A DNA stretch of 64,000 nucleotides from Neoceratodus forsteri (lineage: Eukaryota; Chordata; Ceratodontiformes; Ceratodontidae). Under the pieces are notes generated by a model, which saw only the letters and a program-made list of their open reading frames with translations, had not been told where the DNA came from and did no database searches. Positions 20,300-31,568 of this stretch are shown here, in pieces. Position 1 is the stretch's first letter, and each line of letters opens with the position of its first letter. The translations under genes and the position numbers were made by a program. The DNA lies in contig CM028129.1 in assembly GCA_016271365.2 (NCBI GenBank), forward strand, positions 462,224,501 to 462,288,500. Reading direction: 5' to 3'.

Positions 20300-21783
20300 A
20301 TGGCTAATACATTAAATCAGTATTTTTGAGTACTTTTCAGGTTAGCTATGCTTCCATTACTTTAACACATAATACAATTGGTGACAAACATGATTCAAAT
20401 GTTTTGAGGTAACGATTTTATGGAAAGACTAGGAACGTTACAGATAGACAAGTCACCAGGACCGTACGGTATCAACCCTCGAGTGTTAAGGGAACAGGCA
20501 TCAAAACTAGTAGGTCCAATAACCAGGTTGTTTGAATGCTCATTATTGGAAGGAGATGTTTCTGATGATTAGAGGATTGCAAATATGACAACAATCTTTA
20601 AAAAGGGTCAAAAACTGGCTATAAGAATTAAAGACCTATAAGTTTGACATGCATGTTGAATAAATTAATGGCGGAGTTAATAAAAAAAGACTTTAACAAA
20701 CACATACATAAGGAAGGACATCTTGACTTTACATAACATGGTTTTAGGCCTCAGAGATCATGTCAGACCAATCTTTTTCAATTTTTTTTTGAACTGGTTA
20801 GTAAGGCAATGGATAATGGGTTACCAGTGGATGTGGTTTATCTGGACTTTCCCAGAGCCTTTGACTTGGTCCCATAAAGAACTTACCAAGAAGCTAGAAG
20901 AACCTGGGCTTAACTCTCTTATTATAAAGTGAAGTACTGCCTGGCTGAGTAACAGAAGACAGCGCGTGTGTGTATATAAGAGGTTTCATATCAAACTGGG
21001 GTGAAGTGACTTGTGGAGTCCCTCAGGGATCTGTCCTGGGCCCATCCCTGTTCGATATATATGTGTCATCACTGCAGATGTCAAACAACTCATGGATGTG
21101 CGAGTTTTCTGATGACACTAAATTGGATGCAATAGTGAACAGTGCACAAGGAATAAACTGGCTGCAAGAAGATCTAAATAAAATAGGAACATGGGCTAAG
21201 GAACAAAGTTAGCCTTTGATATTGACAAGTGCAGTGTCATGCATTTTGGCAAGAAAAATAAACTAGCTACTTATTTTTTACTTGGAACAGAACTTAAAAT
21301 AACAGATAGTGAAAGAGCTTTAGGGATAGTACTTATTACAAAAAAATCTGACATTCAGACAACAAAGTATGGAAGTGGTTAAGGGAGCAAACAAAATGAG
21401 TTGCACACTTAGAAATATGAGAAGTAAGGAAAGTGCAGTTTTGATGCCATCGTATGGGACACTGGTAAGACTCAAGATGGAGTATTGTGCCCAGTTCTGG
21501 GCATTTGACCATACAAGAGATGTTAGACTGTTAGAGGAGGTAGAGAGGAAAGTAACAAAGAGAACTGACCAACTGCAACATCTTCCATACTGTACAGTAT
21601 GTGGAAAGGTTGAGGAAACTGGGTTTGCATACCTTGGAATATAGACTCCTTACAGGAGATCTGTATCTTGCTTATAGGACTTTCAGGAACAATAACCTGT
21701 GGAAATGCATGGGATTGGAAGCTAACATAACTGCTAGAAATAATAGAGTGCACACAAGTATTAACTTAGGGGGAAGTATATAA
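20300..21783 (+). pseudogene. CR1 reverse transcriptase and C-terminal region, decayed
   Basis: Scattered frames give LQIDKSPGPYGINPRVLREQ, CGVPQGSVLGPSLFDIYVSS (20970-21212), EFSDDTKLDAIVNSAQGI and SYGTLVRLKMEYCAQFWAF (21369-21644). The catalytic box reads FSDD in place of FADD. Many stops and frameshifts are present, more than in the CR1 at 9015-11866, so this copy is older. The C-terminal frame 21601-21783 ends in the TARNNRVHTSINLGG block, followed by the 3' UTR. Confidence 0.8.
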
Positions 21784-22018
21784 GACAAACAGGAGGGGTG
21801 CCTGGATAAATCAGAGGGTGGTGAGACATTGGGGTGGTCTCCCTCCCTGTGGAGATAGTATCCAGTGCCACCATAAATATCTTCAAAAATATGTTAAACG
21901 AGCGCACTGGACACACATTTATCCATTAATTTGATGGCGAGACTTACTGGTTAATGTTATTGACTTGTACTGTACCTTCCTATGATTCCTTTGATTCATA
22001 TGATAATAATTCTATGAC

Positions 22019-23053
22019 AGAAATACTAAATATTTTTTAACTATATACATACATATTTTTTTTTTCATTTATACTTTTTGGGTAGTTTTTTTTTTGAGAG
22101 TTGCACAGTCCTTTATCTGTCCTTCAGACAAATGCAGAAAAACACATAATTACACTATTTACAAGGTTGTGTGTCCATGCCTGCATCACTTCAGTAGTAC
22201 AGTAATGCTATGGTACATAAATGTATGTTCCATGTTGCAGTGGTGGTTTCCAAACTAAAGGTATATGTGCATGTTGTAGATTGCAAAACAGACCAGCATG
22301 CTTCCAGATCAGATGCATAGCATCAGGCTCTGGCATAAAAAAAAATGGCAATACTACATAACAGCATTACTGTATGTAAGGAATTACCACTGCGGGTTGT
22401 ATATGATGAACTTATACTATACAGAACAGATATGAGATGCCTGGCAGAATTTACTTATGATAGAGTGGTGACAGTTGTAGGGAGGGACTTGGGAAGGGGA
22501 TGTCTTTGTGCACCTGGTGGTCTTGATGTTGACAGTACAAAAACAATCCTGGTGTGTGCAGTGCACAAGGGATAGCATGGGATGACTGGTCAGTCATGGA
22601 CATCAGGATATGAAATCTTTATGCATTACATTGTATATAGCTTTTACACAGTACAGTGCACAGTCACATGATGTAAGCACTTATTAAATATTACTCTCAA
22701 GTTTTGTGTAATCTGCAATTGCAGCCATGGCATGAATGTCAGGATTGTGTGGAATAGATGTGGAGAGAGAAGATGAGACATGGTGTGATACTTCTGGCAC
22801 TGTCCTCCACCTATCATGCCATTTAATGACTTAATGTCACACTGTCTTGTCTTCTTCATCTTCCCATCCAGTATCTGCAGCACCAGCCCCTCCCCCCTGA
22901 ACACTGTATTGTAGACCTGTCATAAGTTACTTGCAGATGATGTGATGGATATTGCCCAAAATCCTTGTGCACCTTAAGGAACCTTAACATCTCCTCATTC
23001 CTCATTCTCCGCCTAGTGCAATTCTCATGATTGCTCCTGTGGCACTGAAATCA
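22019..23053. other. No gene or identified repeat seen
   Basis: About 1 kb without recognised coding motifs. It begins with T-rich runs (22055-22095) that could be the degraded tail of another retroelement. Short ORFs on both strands show no family similarity. Confidence 0.5.
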
Positions 23054-23150
23054 TGCTCTGAATGTACTCTTGAGCATGGACATGTCAAAAGAAAAAGACA
23101 GCAAACATGCTCTGAATACACATTGGAGCATGGACATGTCAAAACAAGCA
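23054..23150 (+). repeat. Two-copy direct repeat, period 54 bp
   Basis: TGCTCTGAAT begins at 23054 and again at 23108. Each copy also contains GAGCATGGACATGTCAAAA, and within each unit CATGCTC and GAGCATG face one another as a short hairpin. The repeat lies just left of the TIR element at 23216. Confidence 0.7.
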
Positions 23151-23215
23151 TTTGTCAATGCCGAACGGTTGCTTACAGGTATTTGATGTGCAGGTGTTTA
23201 GTACTAATAATGCAG

Positions 23216-23632
23216 AGGTGAGCCCACCCTGTTGCTGTAGTATAACCCCCACCACCTAAGCTTAGCTTACCTGCATGGCACCTAGCACTAGCAGCCCCAT
23301 CATATTGCACCCAAAACTCCTTACTGTTGTCACTTGACAACCAGCTATGCCTTTGATCCCCTGGCCCTCTTCTTAACTGCAACAAGAACAGGGAGCACAT
23401 GAAAAGCCTCAGTGCCTTACAGTGGTGGACAGCATGCCACAGATGGAGTCATGTTCATGGCTACCAGCCATGCCATGGGTTTGCTGTCTGTCTTGTTGTC
23501 AAGGCACTGGGTATCTGTGTTGCCCCATCCCAGTTACTGCATATACAGTGACATGATCTGTGGCCTTCATTACTGTCTGTGTTTTCTCTTCTTAGGTTAT
23601 GGTACAGCAAGAGGGTGGGCTCACCTAGAATA
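23216..23632. mobile_element. Small terminal-inverted-repeat element (MITE-like), ~417 bp
   Basis: The left end AGGTGAGCCCACCCTGTTGC and the reverse complement of the right end, AGGTGAGCCCACCCTCTTGC, match, and the pairing goes on through TGTA(G/C)(T/C)ATAACC for about 33 bp in all. The interior has no coding capacity. Size and structure suggest a non-autonomous DNA transposon. No clean target-site duplication is evident, so the superfamily is unknown. Confidence 0.75.
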
Positions 23633-24328
23633 AATAGAGTTAAGCACTGTCACTTTAATTACATATATTGGGCTGCTTTGGTGCCCACATTTTGAGAGGT
23701 ATGCACCAGTCTGCTCTGTTATGAAGAGATAAAAAACAAAAATACCTCTGCATAGGTACAGATTAAAAGTGTCTACGACCGGCTAAATGTCTAATCCTGT
23801 ATGAACGCACATCTCAACCTAATCAAATGACTGACAGTGTGCGCTCACTCTTAACCCATACGTAGATGATCTAGATGCAGCCCACAGCTGTGTCCCAAAG
23901 AAAAAATGTCGCAAGACTGTCTGCTCTCTGCCTCGTTTTTTTTTACATTTTGCAGTTTCACAGACACAGAGACACACAGACAGTGAGGCACTATACAGCG
24001 TTGGACACATCTTGTGCTCACTCACACTGTCTGAGTGTCCCGTTAGCGGAGCCTTCTGTCAGCAACTGAACTTTTGCCCCACCACCCACCACCTCATACT
24101 CTGTCTCTCTAAGTCTCTCAGTCTCGCTGCTCGCTCTTTCCTTCTCCCTCACTCACTTTAACACACAGAGGAGCCAGGACACTAACTGCAGGGAGTGAGT
24201 GGCACACAATGCTGTGACAACACTGATCGCGGCACTGTTTTTCCCTCCCTCTCCCATGCATGCTGGCATCCTGATCACTTCCCCAACAGGTGCCTGAGCT
24301 TTGCTGTCTCTGTCAGTCTCTAGGTAGA
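23633..24328. other. No gene seen; CT-rich stretch at its end
   Basis: About 700 bp with CT-rich and CA-rich patches (24090-24170). Short ORFs look like chance. The sequence style (many CTCT and CACA patches) resembles 25260-26260, but I could not align the two. Confidence 0.4.
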
Positions 24329-24405
24329 GACTTTAGGGCAGACTAGGTGGGCCAAGATGTACTTTTTTGCCGACAACTTCTATGTTTCAATGTTTCTAAG
24401 TAACA
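24329..24405 (+). mobile_element. CR1 3' terminal fragment
   Basis: The sequence GGGCAGACTAGGTGGGCCAA, then TTCTATGTTTCAATGTTTCT, matches (in sense orientation) the 3' ends of the CR1 copies at 1636 and 9015. It is an extremely truncated insertion, about 77 bp, consistent with abortive target-primed reverse transcription. Confidence 0.8.
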
Positions 24406-24918
24406 GCATTATTTAAAAGGGACACTTTGGGCATTTACATACTTACAGTAGTACAAAAACCAAATGGAGAGAAACCTGTGTAACCTGACTGTATATTTTC
24501 ATATTTTATGGAGTTCTCTCAGGAAATTCTTTTTATCAACAATACAGTTTTAGCTATTTGTTTTCACAAGGCTTGCGAACACAAACAAGAAAAGGTAGAA
24601 CACCACAAACCTATTATAAAAATACCAAATTTGTAAGTACCAATATCTTGGAGTTACAGCACAACTGCTGAAAAAGCAAGTCAAGAGGCAGCCAGGCATA
24701 GCCAGAGCTGCTGACTAGGATGCAAGTTTCAAGATCCTAACCTAAGTACACCCAGCTGACTTTATGCACTAGTTGTAGTAACATTACCGAATAAACAGTA
24801 TTAAAACTGAAACTCTATAAGGTATACAAGTAGAGGCACCTTGAGGCAAGCAGGGGCCATGGCCCCATACTTTAATATGAGGGCCATGCCCCTTACTTTT
24901 TATTGGTAGGACTTGTAA
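24406..24918. other. No gene or identified repeat seen
   Basis: About 510 bp of AT-leaning sequence without recognised features. A small GGGGCCATG/GGGCCATGCCCC echo lies at 24853-24895, near the hairpin that follows. Confidence 0.4.
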
Positions 24919-25054
24919 GCAATACCCCTGATACAGGGATTAATCAACACCCCAGGTGCATTGTGAGGCATGAGGTCGCAGGCCAAGTGTCTCACACAGC
25001 ACCCAGGGTGTTGATTAATCCCCAATAACCACACACCCTGGAATTGGTTATTGC
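24919..25054. repeat. Hairpin-forming inverted repeat, ~136 bp
   Basis: GGGATTAATCAACACCC (24937-24953) is exactly reverse-complemented at 25006-25023, and pairing extends inward (AGGTGC..TGTGAG with CTCACA..GCACCC) and outward to GCAATA/TATTGC at 24919 and 25049. The loop is about 25 bp. It may be a MITE-like foldback element. Nothing shows expression. Confidence 0.8.
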
Positions 25055-25269
25055 ATTTATAACATGAGTAATCTTTAAACAACAAAAAAAAAGAAAGGTA
25101 TTTTTTTAATGTTTAAAGAGCAAGAAAGGTTCTGTATCTTGACACCTTGCAAAATAGTTCCTAGTGAATAATGCATACTGCATTGTTGTTAAACACATAG
25201 AAATGTCACACATACAGTCCTGACATGATGTGTGACATTTCTTGTGCATCATGTTGTATGCCTCAGTGC

Positions 25270-25522
25270 CTACCACTTTTCATGTAGCCCCCCCAACACA
25301 CATTCACACACACACATGCACGCATGTGCGCACACACACACACACGCACACAGATCCAGATACACAGTACAATGGGGACTACATCGCTGTTGCGCTGTCA
25401 CTATAAGAAAGTCACAAGAGACAGAAAGAGAAAGAGAGAGAGAGAGAGAGACCCATACACACAGATAGAGAGAGAGACACACAGAGACCGAGAAAGTCAC
25501 TGCAGGTGTTCCGAAACTTGCA

Positions 25523-25559
<37 letters not shown>

Positions 25560-25560
25560 G
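25270..25560. repeat. Dinucleotide-rich zone: (CA)n, (GA)n, then (CT)n
   Basis: CA repeats fill 25295-25360, a GA run lies at 25426-25452 and a CT run at 25522-25557. The GA and CT runs are complementary, so the 100 bp between them could form the loop of a large hairpin. ORFs over this zone are low-complexity artefacts. Confidence 0.85.
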
Positions 25561-26470
25561 CTGTGCACCCGGCTTACACCTCACTCTTGCTGTCTCTGTG
25601 GGGAAGGGGTTGGCACACCATGCCAGGACATTTCACATACATGGGAGACCTATCTCTTGCTGTTTTCATCACTTGCTTGCTACTACTGGGAAACCGGCAC
25701 ACAGGGGGAATGCTAGCAAAGTGCCAATTCCATCGCCCGTGCTGCCCCACATACAGAGACACAAACAGGAGCAGTGGCTCTTGCACTCTTTGTCTCTTGC
25801 TCTCTCCAGCAGATGCACAGCTATTTGGGATTGCACCCCAGCAGTGCCACTTGCTTTCTATGTGGCTTGCTCTCTCACTTTGACAGATACAGTAAAACGC
25901 ACACCGGGGACACCTCCTTGCGGAACTCTCTCTCTCCACATTGCTGCTTGTTACGATGATTGCACTAACACAGAGCAACAGACATGGATGGGACACTGAA
26001 GAACTTCTGCATTCCCTGTCAGCATCTCTCTCTCTATGTGGACAACTGACAATGCTTAAGGGAGCAAAAATACACAGGTACTTGGCACAACACCTCCCAT
26101 TGCTACCTCTTCTGGGATATGCATGCCGCAGCACTTGCACTGTGTCCCTTGACCACTGCTGTCTGACCCGCTATGGGAAAACAGTGTCATGCACAGCCAT
26201 GGAAACACCACTGCTCACAGTAGGGTATTGTGTAGCTCTCCACTTCTGCTATCTGTGATCTGCGATACCACTCTGCTGATGGGGACATAATGGGTGATGG
26301 GTCGGAGGGGATGGAAACAGCCCCACTAACCTGGAATAGTCACAAACTCTAAGAGAGACAGCACAACAAACAGCACACTGCCACGATTCTGGATCACTAT
26401 CATCACAGTTTGGGAATGCTGCTAGTCACAGTCTTGCTCACCCTCCTCCTGTGACTGTCACCCGCGCTCC
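25561..26470. other. No gene seen; G+C-richer repeat-like DNA
   Basis: Several long overlapping frames on both strands cross this region (for example minus 25574-26140), but amino-acid composition is rich in Ser, Cys and His without conserved motifs. Overlap of open frames on both strands argues for compositional bias, not coding. It is probably an unidentified repeat. Confidence 0.45.
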
Positions 26471-26474
26471 GAGC

Positions 26475-26725
26475 TGACAATATGTGTGTGTGTGTGGGGG
26501 GGGGATGCTGCAGAACTATTAATGGATTGGCCCAGTACTCAGAGATCCATGGGGTGGCTGGAGGGTGAACCAACCACTCACACTGGGAAAGGGCATTTGC
26601 TGACAATGTCTGTGTGTGTGTCGCGCGGGTTACCGCGATCCACAGGGCGGTGGGTGGGGATCAAGTAGTGACATCTGGGAAAGAAGCACTGTTGATGAGC
26701 AGTCTGTGCAAAAGGTACTGAGGTG
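26475..26725 (+). repeat. Diverged tandem duplication, ~124-bp unit, with TG tracts
   Basis: CTGACAATATGTGTGTGTGT (26475) and CTGACAATGTCTGTGTGTGT (26599) start two copies. Both go on with GATCCA, a GGG-rich part, then CTGGGAAAG about 100 bp later. The copies differ at many places, including the TG and G run lengths. Confidence 0.7.
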
Positions 26726-27593
26726 GGGTGTGGGGGGTATCTGCACACAGGTATAGGGCAGCAAGTTACAAGAGTTTCCAACAGATGTTATTTTGAGATA
26801 TTTACATGGGGCTCAAAATAGACTTTCCAAAGTCCAGGCCTATAAAACATTGTCAAACATGTATTAAACACAGTGCTGCGAGCAACAAAAAAACAGGTTG
26901 GTGTGAATCCATTCAGCTGTTTGCTGGGCAGCATTATGTAAATGAAAAGAGACAGCTGCTGTTGATAGGAGTGGCTGATTCATTTCAAGTACACAAAGTT
27001 TTCACCCAGCAAGCACTGAGTAGTGTCATCAGCAGAGTGTCTGGTCATTGGGCTGCACTGCCAAGCCCCTGGGAGTTTTAGCTGCAATTGGCCCAACAGT
27101 GACACACCTCTAAAATGCCATTCCTTGTAGAAAGATGTTCCTTGCACAAGCGATTGTAAAAAATGATGTTAATAAAAAGAAAACAAAATAAAAACAGTTT
27201 TTCACATCAGTGCTTATTCAGGTACAATTAACTATGGTTTGTTTGGAGGTATGCAGTGCCAGTTTTAGGATTTTGGGGGCCATCAGCAAACTTAATGATG
27301 GGGCCCCACAAACTTGGGCCCCCCAACTGATTAGCTTTACACATTGCCCACATTTTACTACATTGAAATACTAATGTGTACTTACAGTAGGTGCTAATCT
27401 CATGTGGAATCCTAGAAACAAGCCCTTTCACATGTACTACTAGTCTAGAAATACATTTATAATAAATAATATATAATATAACTGCAAAAAAATGATCCTC
27501 CAGCTCTGTTACTAATTTTTCTAGCTCTGCTGCTCTATGCAGTCTGATCTTCTCTCGACTTCCACTAGTATGCTGTATGTACTATATGTAACC
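26726..27593. other. No gene or identified repeat seen
   Basis: About 870 bp. A plus-strand frame of 91 codons (26806-27081) has no motif I recognise. GGGGCCCCACAAACTTGGGC at 27300 is a short palindromic patch. No tRNA-like or LINE sequence is seen. Confidence 0.4.
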
Positions 27594-27752
27594 GACCATA
27601 ATTTGGACTAAAATAAATGTTTGTTTAGAATAGCCTCTGAGTGACAACAGATATACATGATGACACGGTCAGTTACTGACTGTGTCATCATGGGTATGTT
27701 GTCAGAGGCAGACTACTCTAAACGAACATTTATTTAAGTCCAAATCATGGTC
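27594..27752. repeat. Near-perfect hairpin, two ~78-bp arms with almost no loop
   Basis: The left arm begins GACCATAATTTGGACTAAAA and the reverse complement of the right arm begins GACCATGATTTGGACTTAAA. Both then run through AATAAATGTT.GTTTAGA, a CTCTGA block and ATGATGACAC.GTCAGT to a centre at about 27672. Mismatches are few. This may be a young foldback or MITE, or a hairpin precursor if transcribed. Confidence 0.9.
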
Positions 27753-28584
27753 CAGACCATCTCCTGGTCTCATCTCCCAGACCATCTTTGTTATTCATTA
27801 CCTACCTAAAATAAGTGAAGGCAGGCAAGGCACTGGTCTCTAAGTGGGTGTAATCCTCCTTCTCTGGCTCCCTCCTCCACCTCGTGCACTGCACTGGTTT
27901 GGCAGTGTTCACTGAATTGCTGAATTTGCAGCTGCTGACTGCTGAGCTCTTTTTTTAATAAAATAAATGAATTACAGTTCTCAGCAAGCTGCACTAGCAG
28001 AAGTAGTAGTAAGGTAGGGAAGGTGAAAATGAAAAACAACTGTCCTGCGCTCAGTCCATGGTGGTTCGCTTACAAAATTAGCAGCCAGCCAAAATAAAGA
28101 ACAAGTAAAAATATTGCCGGTAGGGAAGGTCTGGCTGGCTGCTGGCTGCTGGCTGCAGCGGGTGGTGGCTGGATAGCGGCAGCAATAGCAACTTTCTTTC
28201 CGACACTCTGGAACTGGTCCTTGGCTGAATAGTTCCAAGAGTGCCGGAGGGACCATTTTTATGCTGCAGCTGAGCCTGTGGACCTGAGGGGGGGGAATAA
28301 ATGTTCAGGTCCGTGTTGTAGGAGGTGCGATAGCAGAAACGGACCAAGTGGAGCCCTGTGATTAATTCCAACACAGCACCTCCTGACATCAGCATGTAAT
28401 TTACTGTGCATCACGATTGCAGGACATGGGTTAACAAAGAAACATGTCATAGGGGGTGGCATGGTCACTGGTCCTGGACAGCGTGGTTCGGTGTTCACCG
28501 TTCGGGGAAATGGGACAGTCAGTTGCAAGTTCACATTTTTTGCAACATCACAGAAGTGAAACACTGTTACAAACCAACCACTTC
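27753..28584. other. No gene seen
   Basis: About 830 bp with low-complexity GGCTGCTGGCTGCTGGCTGC at 28137-28156 and short ORFs on both strands without motifs. Its right end touches the L2 element. Confidence 0.4.
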
Positions 28585-29790
28585 AGGCCGAAACCTTCCC
28601 TTTACCCCGACTGCCTCGCTAACTACAGACCGATCTCTAACCTGCCTTTTTTGGGCAAGGTTATTGAGAAAGTAGTCGCGTTGCAGCTCGATGACTTTCT
28701 TACCACCCATGAAGTCTATGATCCTCTCCAGTCCGGTTTCAGGAAGAGGCATAGTACCGAGATTGCATTAGTTTGGGTACTTAATGATCTCCTAATAGCG
28801 AGAGATCGGAAGAGCTGTTTGATCTTGGTTCTCCTTGATCTCTCTGCAGCGTTTGACACTGTGGACCATGGGATGTTGCTGGATCACCTGCAGCTACTCT
28901 GTGGACTGTCAGGGACAGTCCTCAGATGGTTCTACTCTTTCCTCACAGGCAGAAGTCAAAGGGTAGTTTCAGGGATTTTCTCTTCCACTCCTTTTGCTCT
29001 GTCCTGTGGGGTGCTGCAAGGCTCTGTGCTTTCCCCCATGTTGTTCACGGTGTATATGCTGCCATTGGGAGACATTATAAGGCATTATGGGCTGAGTTTT
29101 CACTGCTATGGAGATGACACTCAGCTCTATATGTCCTTTGTACCCGAACAAAACAATGCAGTGTCAGTTTTTAACAACTACCTCGCTGAGATTCAGGACT
29201 GGATGAGTGCGAACTGGTTGAAGTTAAATCCGGATAAGACTGAGGTGTTGGCTGTGGAACCGGGTCATTATGTAGAGAAGTTGACTCCTGGGGTCCCCTC
29301 TGGTCTCTTATTAGGGGATACCCAGTTGAGACCTTCTGTACAGGTGCGAAATCTGGGCATCATTTTTGACAGTGCGCTGACACTGAAGACACAGGTGTCA
29401 GCCACTGTCAAGTCATCCTTTTACCATCTGAGGAATATCACCCGGATAAAACACCTTGTTCCGCATGATGACCTTCCTGTGTTGGTCCACGCTTTTGTTT
29501 CTTCATGCCTTGATTACTGTAATGCTTTATATCTAGGGTTGCCTGGAGTAGATCTCCGTCGCCCGCAGCTGGTGCAGAACATGGCAGCCTGGTTGTTGAC
29601 TGGGTTATCAAGAACTTGCCATATTACACCTGTGCTGCGTGAACTGCACTGGCTGCAAGTGCAGTGGAAAATCACCTTCAAGGTCGCATTGCTGACCTAT
29701 AAGACCCTACGCGGTCAGGGTACCTGCAAGATCTCCTTTGTCCATACCGCCCTCTCCGCCCACTTCTCTCCACTGGCGAGGGATTGCTAG
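28585..29790 (+). pseudogene. L2 reverse transcriptase and C-terminal region, 444-codon frame
   Basis: The open frame starts at 28456, but L2 similarity begins about residue 43. Motifs in order: LANYRPISNLPFLGKVIEKV, YDPLQSGFRKRHSTEIALVW, LVLLDLSAAFDTVDHGML, LSCGVLQGSVLSPMLFTVYM, HCYGDDTQLYMS, WLKLNPDKTEVLAV and FVSSCLDYCNALYLGLPG. The catalytic box at 29107-29118 is YGDD where L2 normally has YADD. A frameshift near 29720 removes the last part (ESFKRSLKSHLFTLAFG continues in another frame to about 29950). The domain would synthesise cDNA at a nicked site. Confidence 0.9.
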
Positions 29791-30081
29791 AGATTCCCAG
29801 GGTTCATCTTCAATCATCTGGGGCAAGGGCTTTTTCTTTTATGGCCCTGACCCTGTGGAATTTTCTACCTCGTCAGATTAGAGAGTGCCTGTCCGTGGAA
29901 TCATTTAAGAGGTCTCTGAAAAGTCACTTATTTACACTGGCATTTGGATAGATTATTTTATGGTCATTTTATTGTTTATGTTATTATTTGTTATTGTTGA
30001 TATTTTATCTCTTGTTATGTATTAGCACTTTGACTTATTGAAAAGCACTTTATAAATACAATTTTGATTGATTGATTGATT
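28585..30081 (+). mobile_element. L2-type LINE, 5'-truncated, ending in (GATT)n
   Basis: The element begins in the RT fingers, continues through RT and C-terminal regions and ends with AAAGCACTTTATAAATACAA and a (GATT)4 tail at 30066-30081. It is much better preserved than the L2 at 3211-6150: one frame stays open for about 400 codons of element sequence. It is oriented opposite to that copy. Confidence 0.9.
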
Positions 30082-31568
30082 GGTGTCTAGGTATACGAGC
30101 AATTAAACTAACTTTCCAGAAACATTCCTCAGCAGCATTAAACATCTACTGATTTTATGTAATCTTTTTTAATCTTTCAATTTAGTGGGTTCCCATTTTA
30201 AAGTCTGGTGGTTCATATTTAATGTTGGTGACATGATGGGTGCTCAATCTACACCACCGAGCATTCATTTTTTGTCTTGCTGCTCTTCCGTCACATTGAA
30301 AATAAAAACACAAAATTAAAATTGCCACCAGGGCTTTTGTGATGATGTCATGCGATGCAGTGGCTGGACCAGAAGAGGGGCAGTGCACGCTTGAGGTTCA
30401 GATGAGGTCAAGCTGTCCTCAATGTTTCAATCAGGTGTAGAGTGGTAAAGCATGAGGGTGTGTGTCTAGCACACTCAGTGCAGCCTGGAGCTGCTGCATG
30501 AAGGGATCCAGGCTAGCTACAGCCACACGGGAGTGTGAGAGATTGCAAGATGGCTGCTGTACACTGTGTTTGCGGAGGAGTTGCCACAGGATCAGGAGCT
30601 GCCTATTGCTTTCTGAGCATTAACAGGTATACCACCATTGCCTGAATGACTCTGTAGGAAGCCTTTCCAGTCTTTCTTGTGCAGTCATCTTGGCCCATAT
30701 GTACTGCCCTGTTTGCTTCTGTTTCCCCAGGTGAATAAGTATCCAGAGTCCTGAGTTGGAGGAGCCAACGTGTCCTGAGGGTCAAGTAGGGTGCCTCATG
30801 GGAGGGTGCTTTTCCCAGGGCTGGTACATTCAGAAGAAACAAAAGGTTTTTCTGGAAAATAGTCTGCTGCTAATACGTTTATGTTCCAGATTTTTTATGA
30901 CTTGTTTGACAAAGTGCCTTTGAAGGCTATTTTGAGTGCTGCTTTGAATGACTATTTAGAATGACTTCCTGGAGCAGGAGATAGTAGAAGTCAGATGGGT
31001 ACATTTAACCCATTGTGCATATTAACATGAACCTGAAATAAAAACCTGAAACTTGGATTTTCACTCAGACATTTATTTACTTTACCTATATACTTACATT
31101 AGGCATGTTGTAGGCTACCTTGTAATTATTTGCTGTGGCTGGGGCCTAAACAGCATAATTTGATCTACGCTAGTTTAACATGACTTTAGTTTATTTTCAG
31201 TACTGATGTAAGGTGTGTTATTGTAATACAGGGACCTAATTCCTGATATTTCAATTCTCAAAAATCAATTTAAGTATTTTACCTATATCCTCACTTCTGT
31301 AAATCTAGTTGTACAGATCAGGTGACCCTCAGGTGAGCCACATGTGTCTCACATGGCACATAAATGCACATGCATGGCATTCTGGAGTATGAATCAACTT
31401 TTTGTCTTGGTGTCCAGCTGCTTCTTTGTGAGACTGCGAGTCGAGTGTCTTGTTCTATTATATCAAATTACTGAACTTTGCAGCCATTCTTTTGGCTGTG
31501 GCTACGTTCTGAGGAAGCCTTGAGAAGCTTTCACTTGCCCCTATACTTGAAGCCATGGATCACCTCCA
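30082..31568. other. No gene or identified repeat seen
   Basis: About 1.5 kb of moderately AT-rich sequence. No open frame over 80 codons and no LINE, SINE or inverted-repeat signature was found on either strand. Confidence 0.45.

Larger units (their letters stand above)
13990..22018 (+). mobile_element. CR1-type LINE split by later insertions
   Basis: Four blocks in order form one CR1: ORF1 esterase (about 14000-14410), first endonuclease part (14416-14817), second part (17589-17750), and third endonuclease part plus RT (19612-21780) ending with a CR1-like tail of TGATTC/TGATAA repeats at 21980-22018. The three endonuclease pieces join without overlap: VALFVKDTIKVQEI, then ITMGICHRSPSLKNED, then DFNLPNIDN. 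The blocks are parted by a plus-strand Rex/Babar-like LINE, a minus-strand copy of the same family and a short unknown insert near 20100. Confidence 0.8.

Noticed and set aside
25574..26140. 188-codon minus-strand frame, with overlapping plus-strand frames
   Set aside because: Long frames overlap on both strands in GC-richer low-complexity DNA, composition is rich in Cys, Ser and Arg, and no conserved motif is present. Chance is more likely than coding.
26806..27081. 91-codon plus-strand frame as a possible host exon or transposase
   Set aside because: No motif, splice context or repeat similarity supports it.
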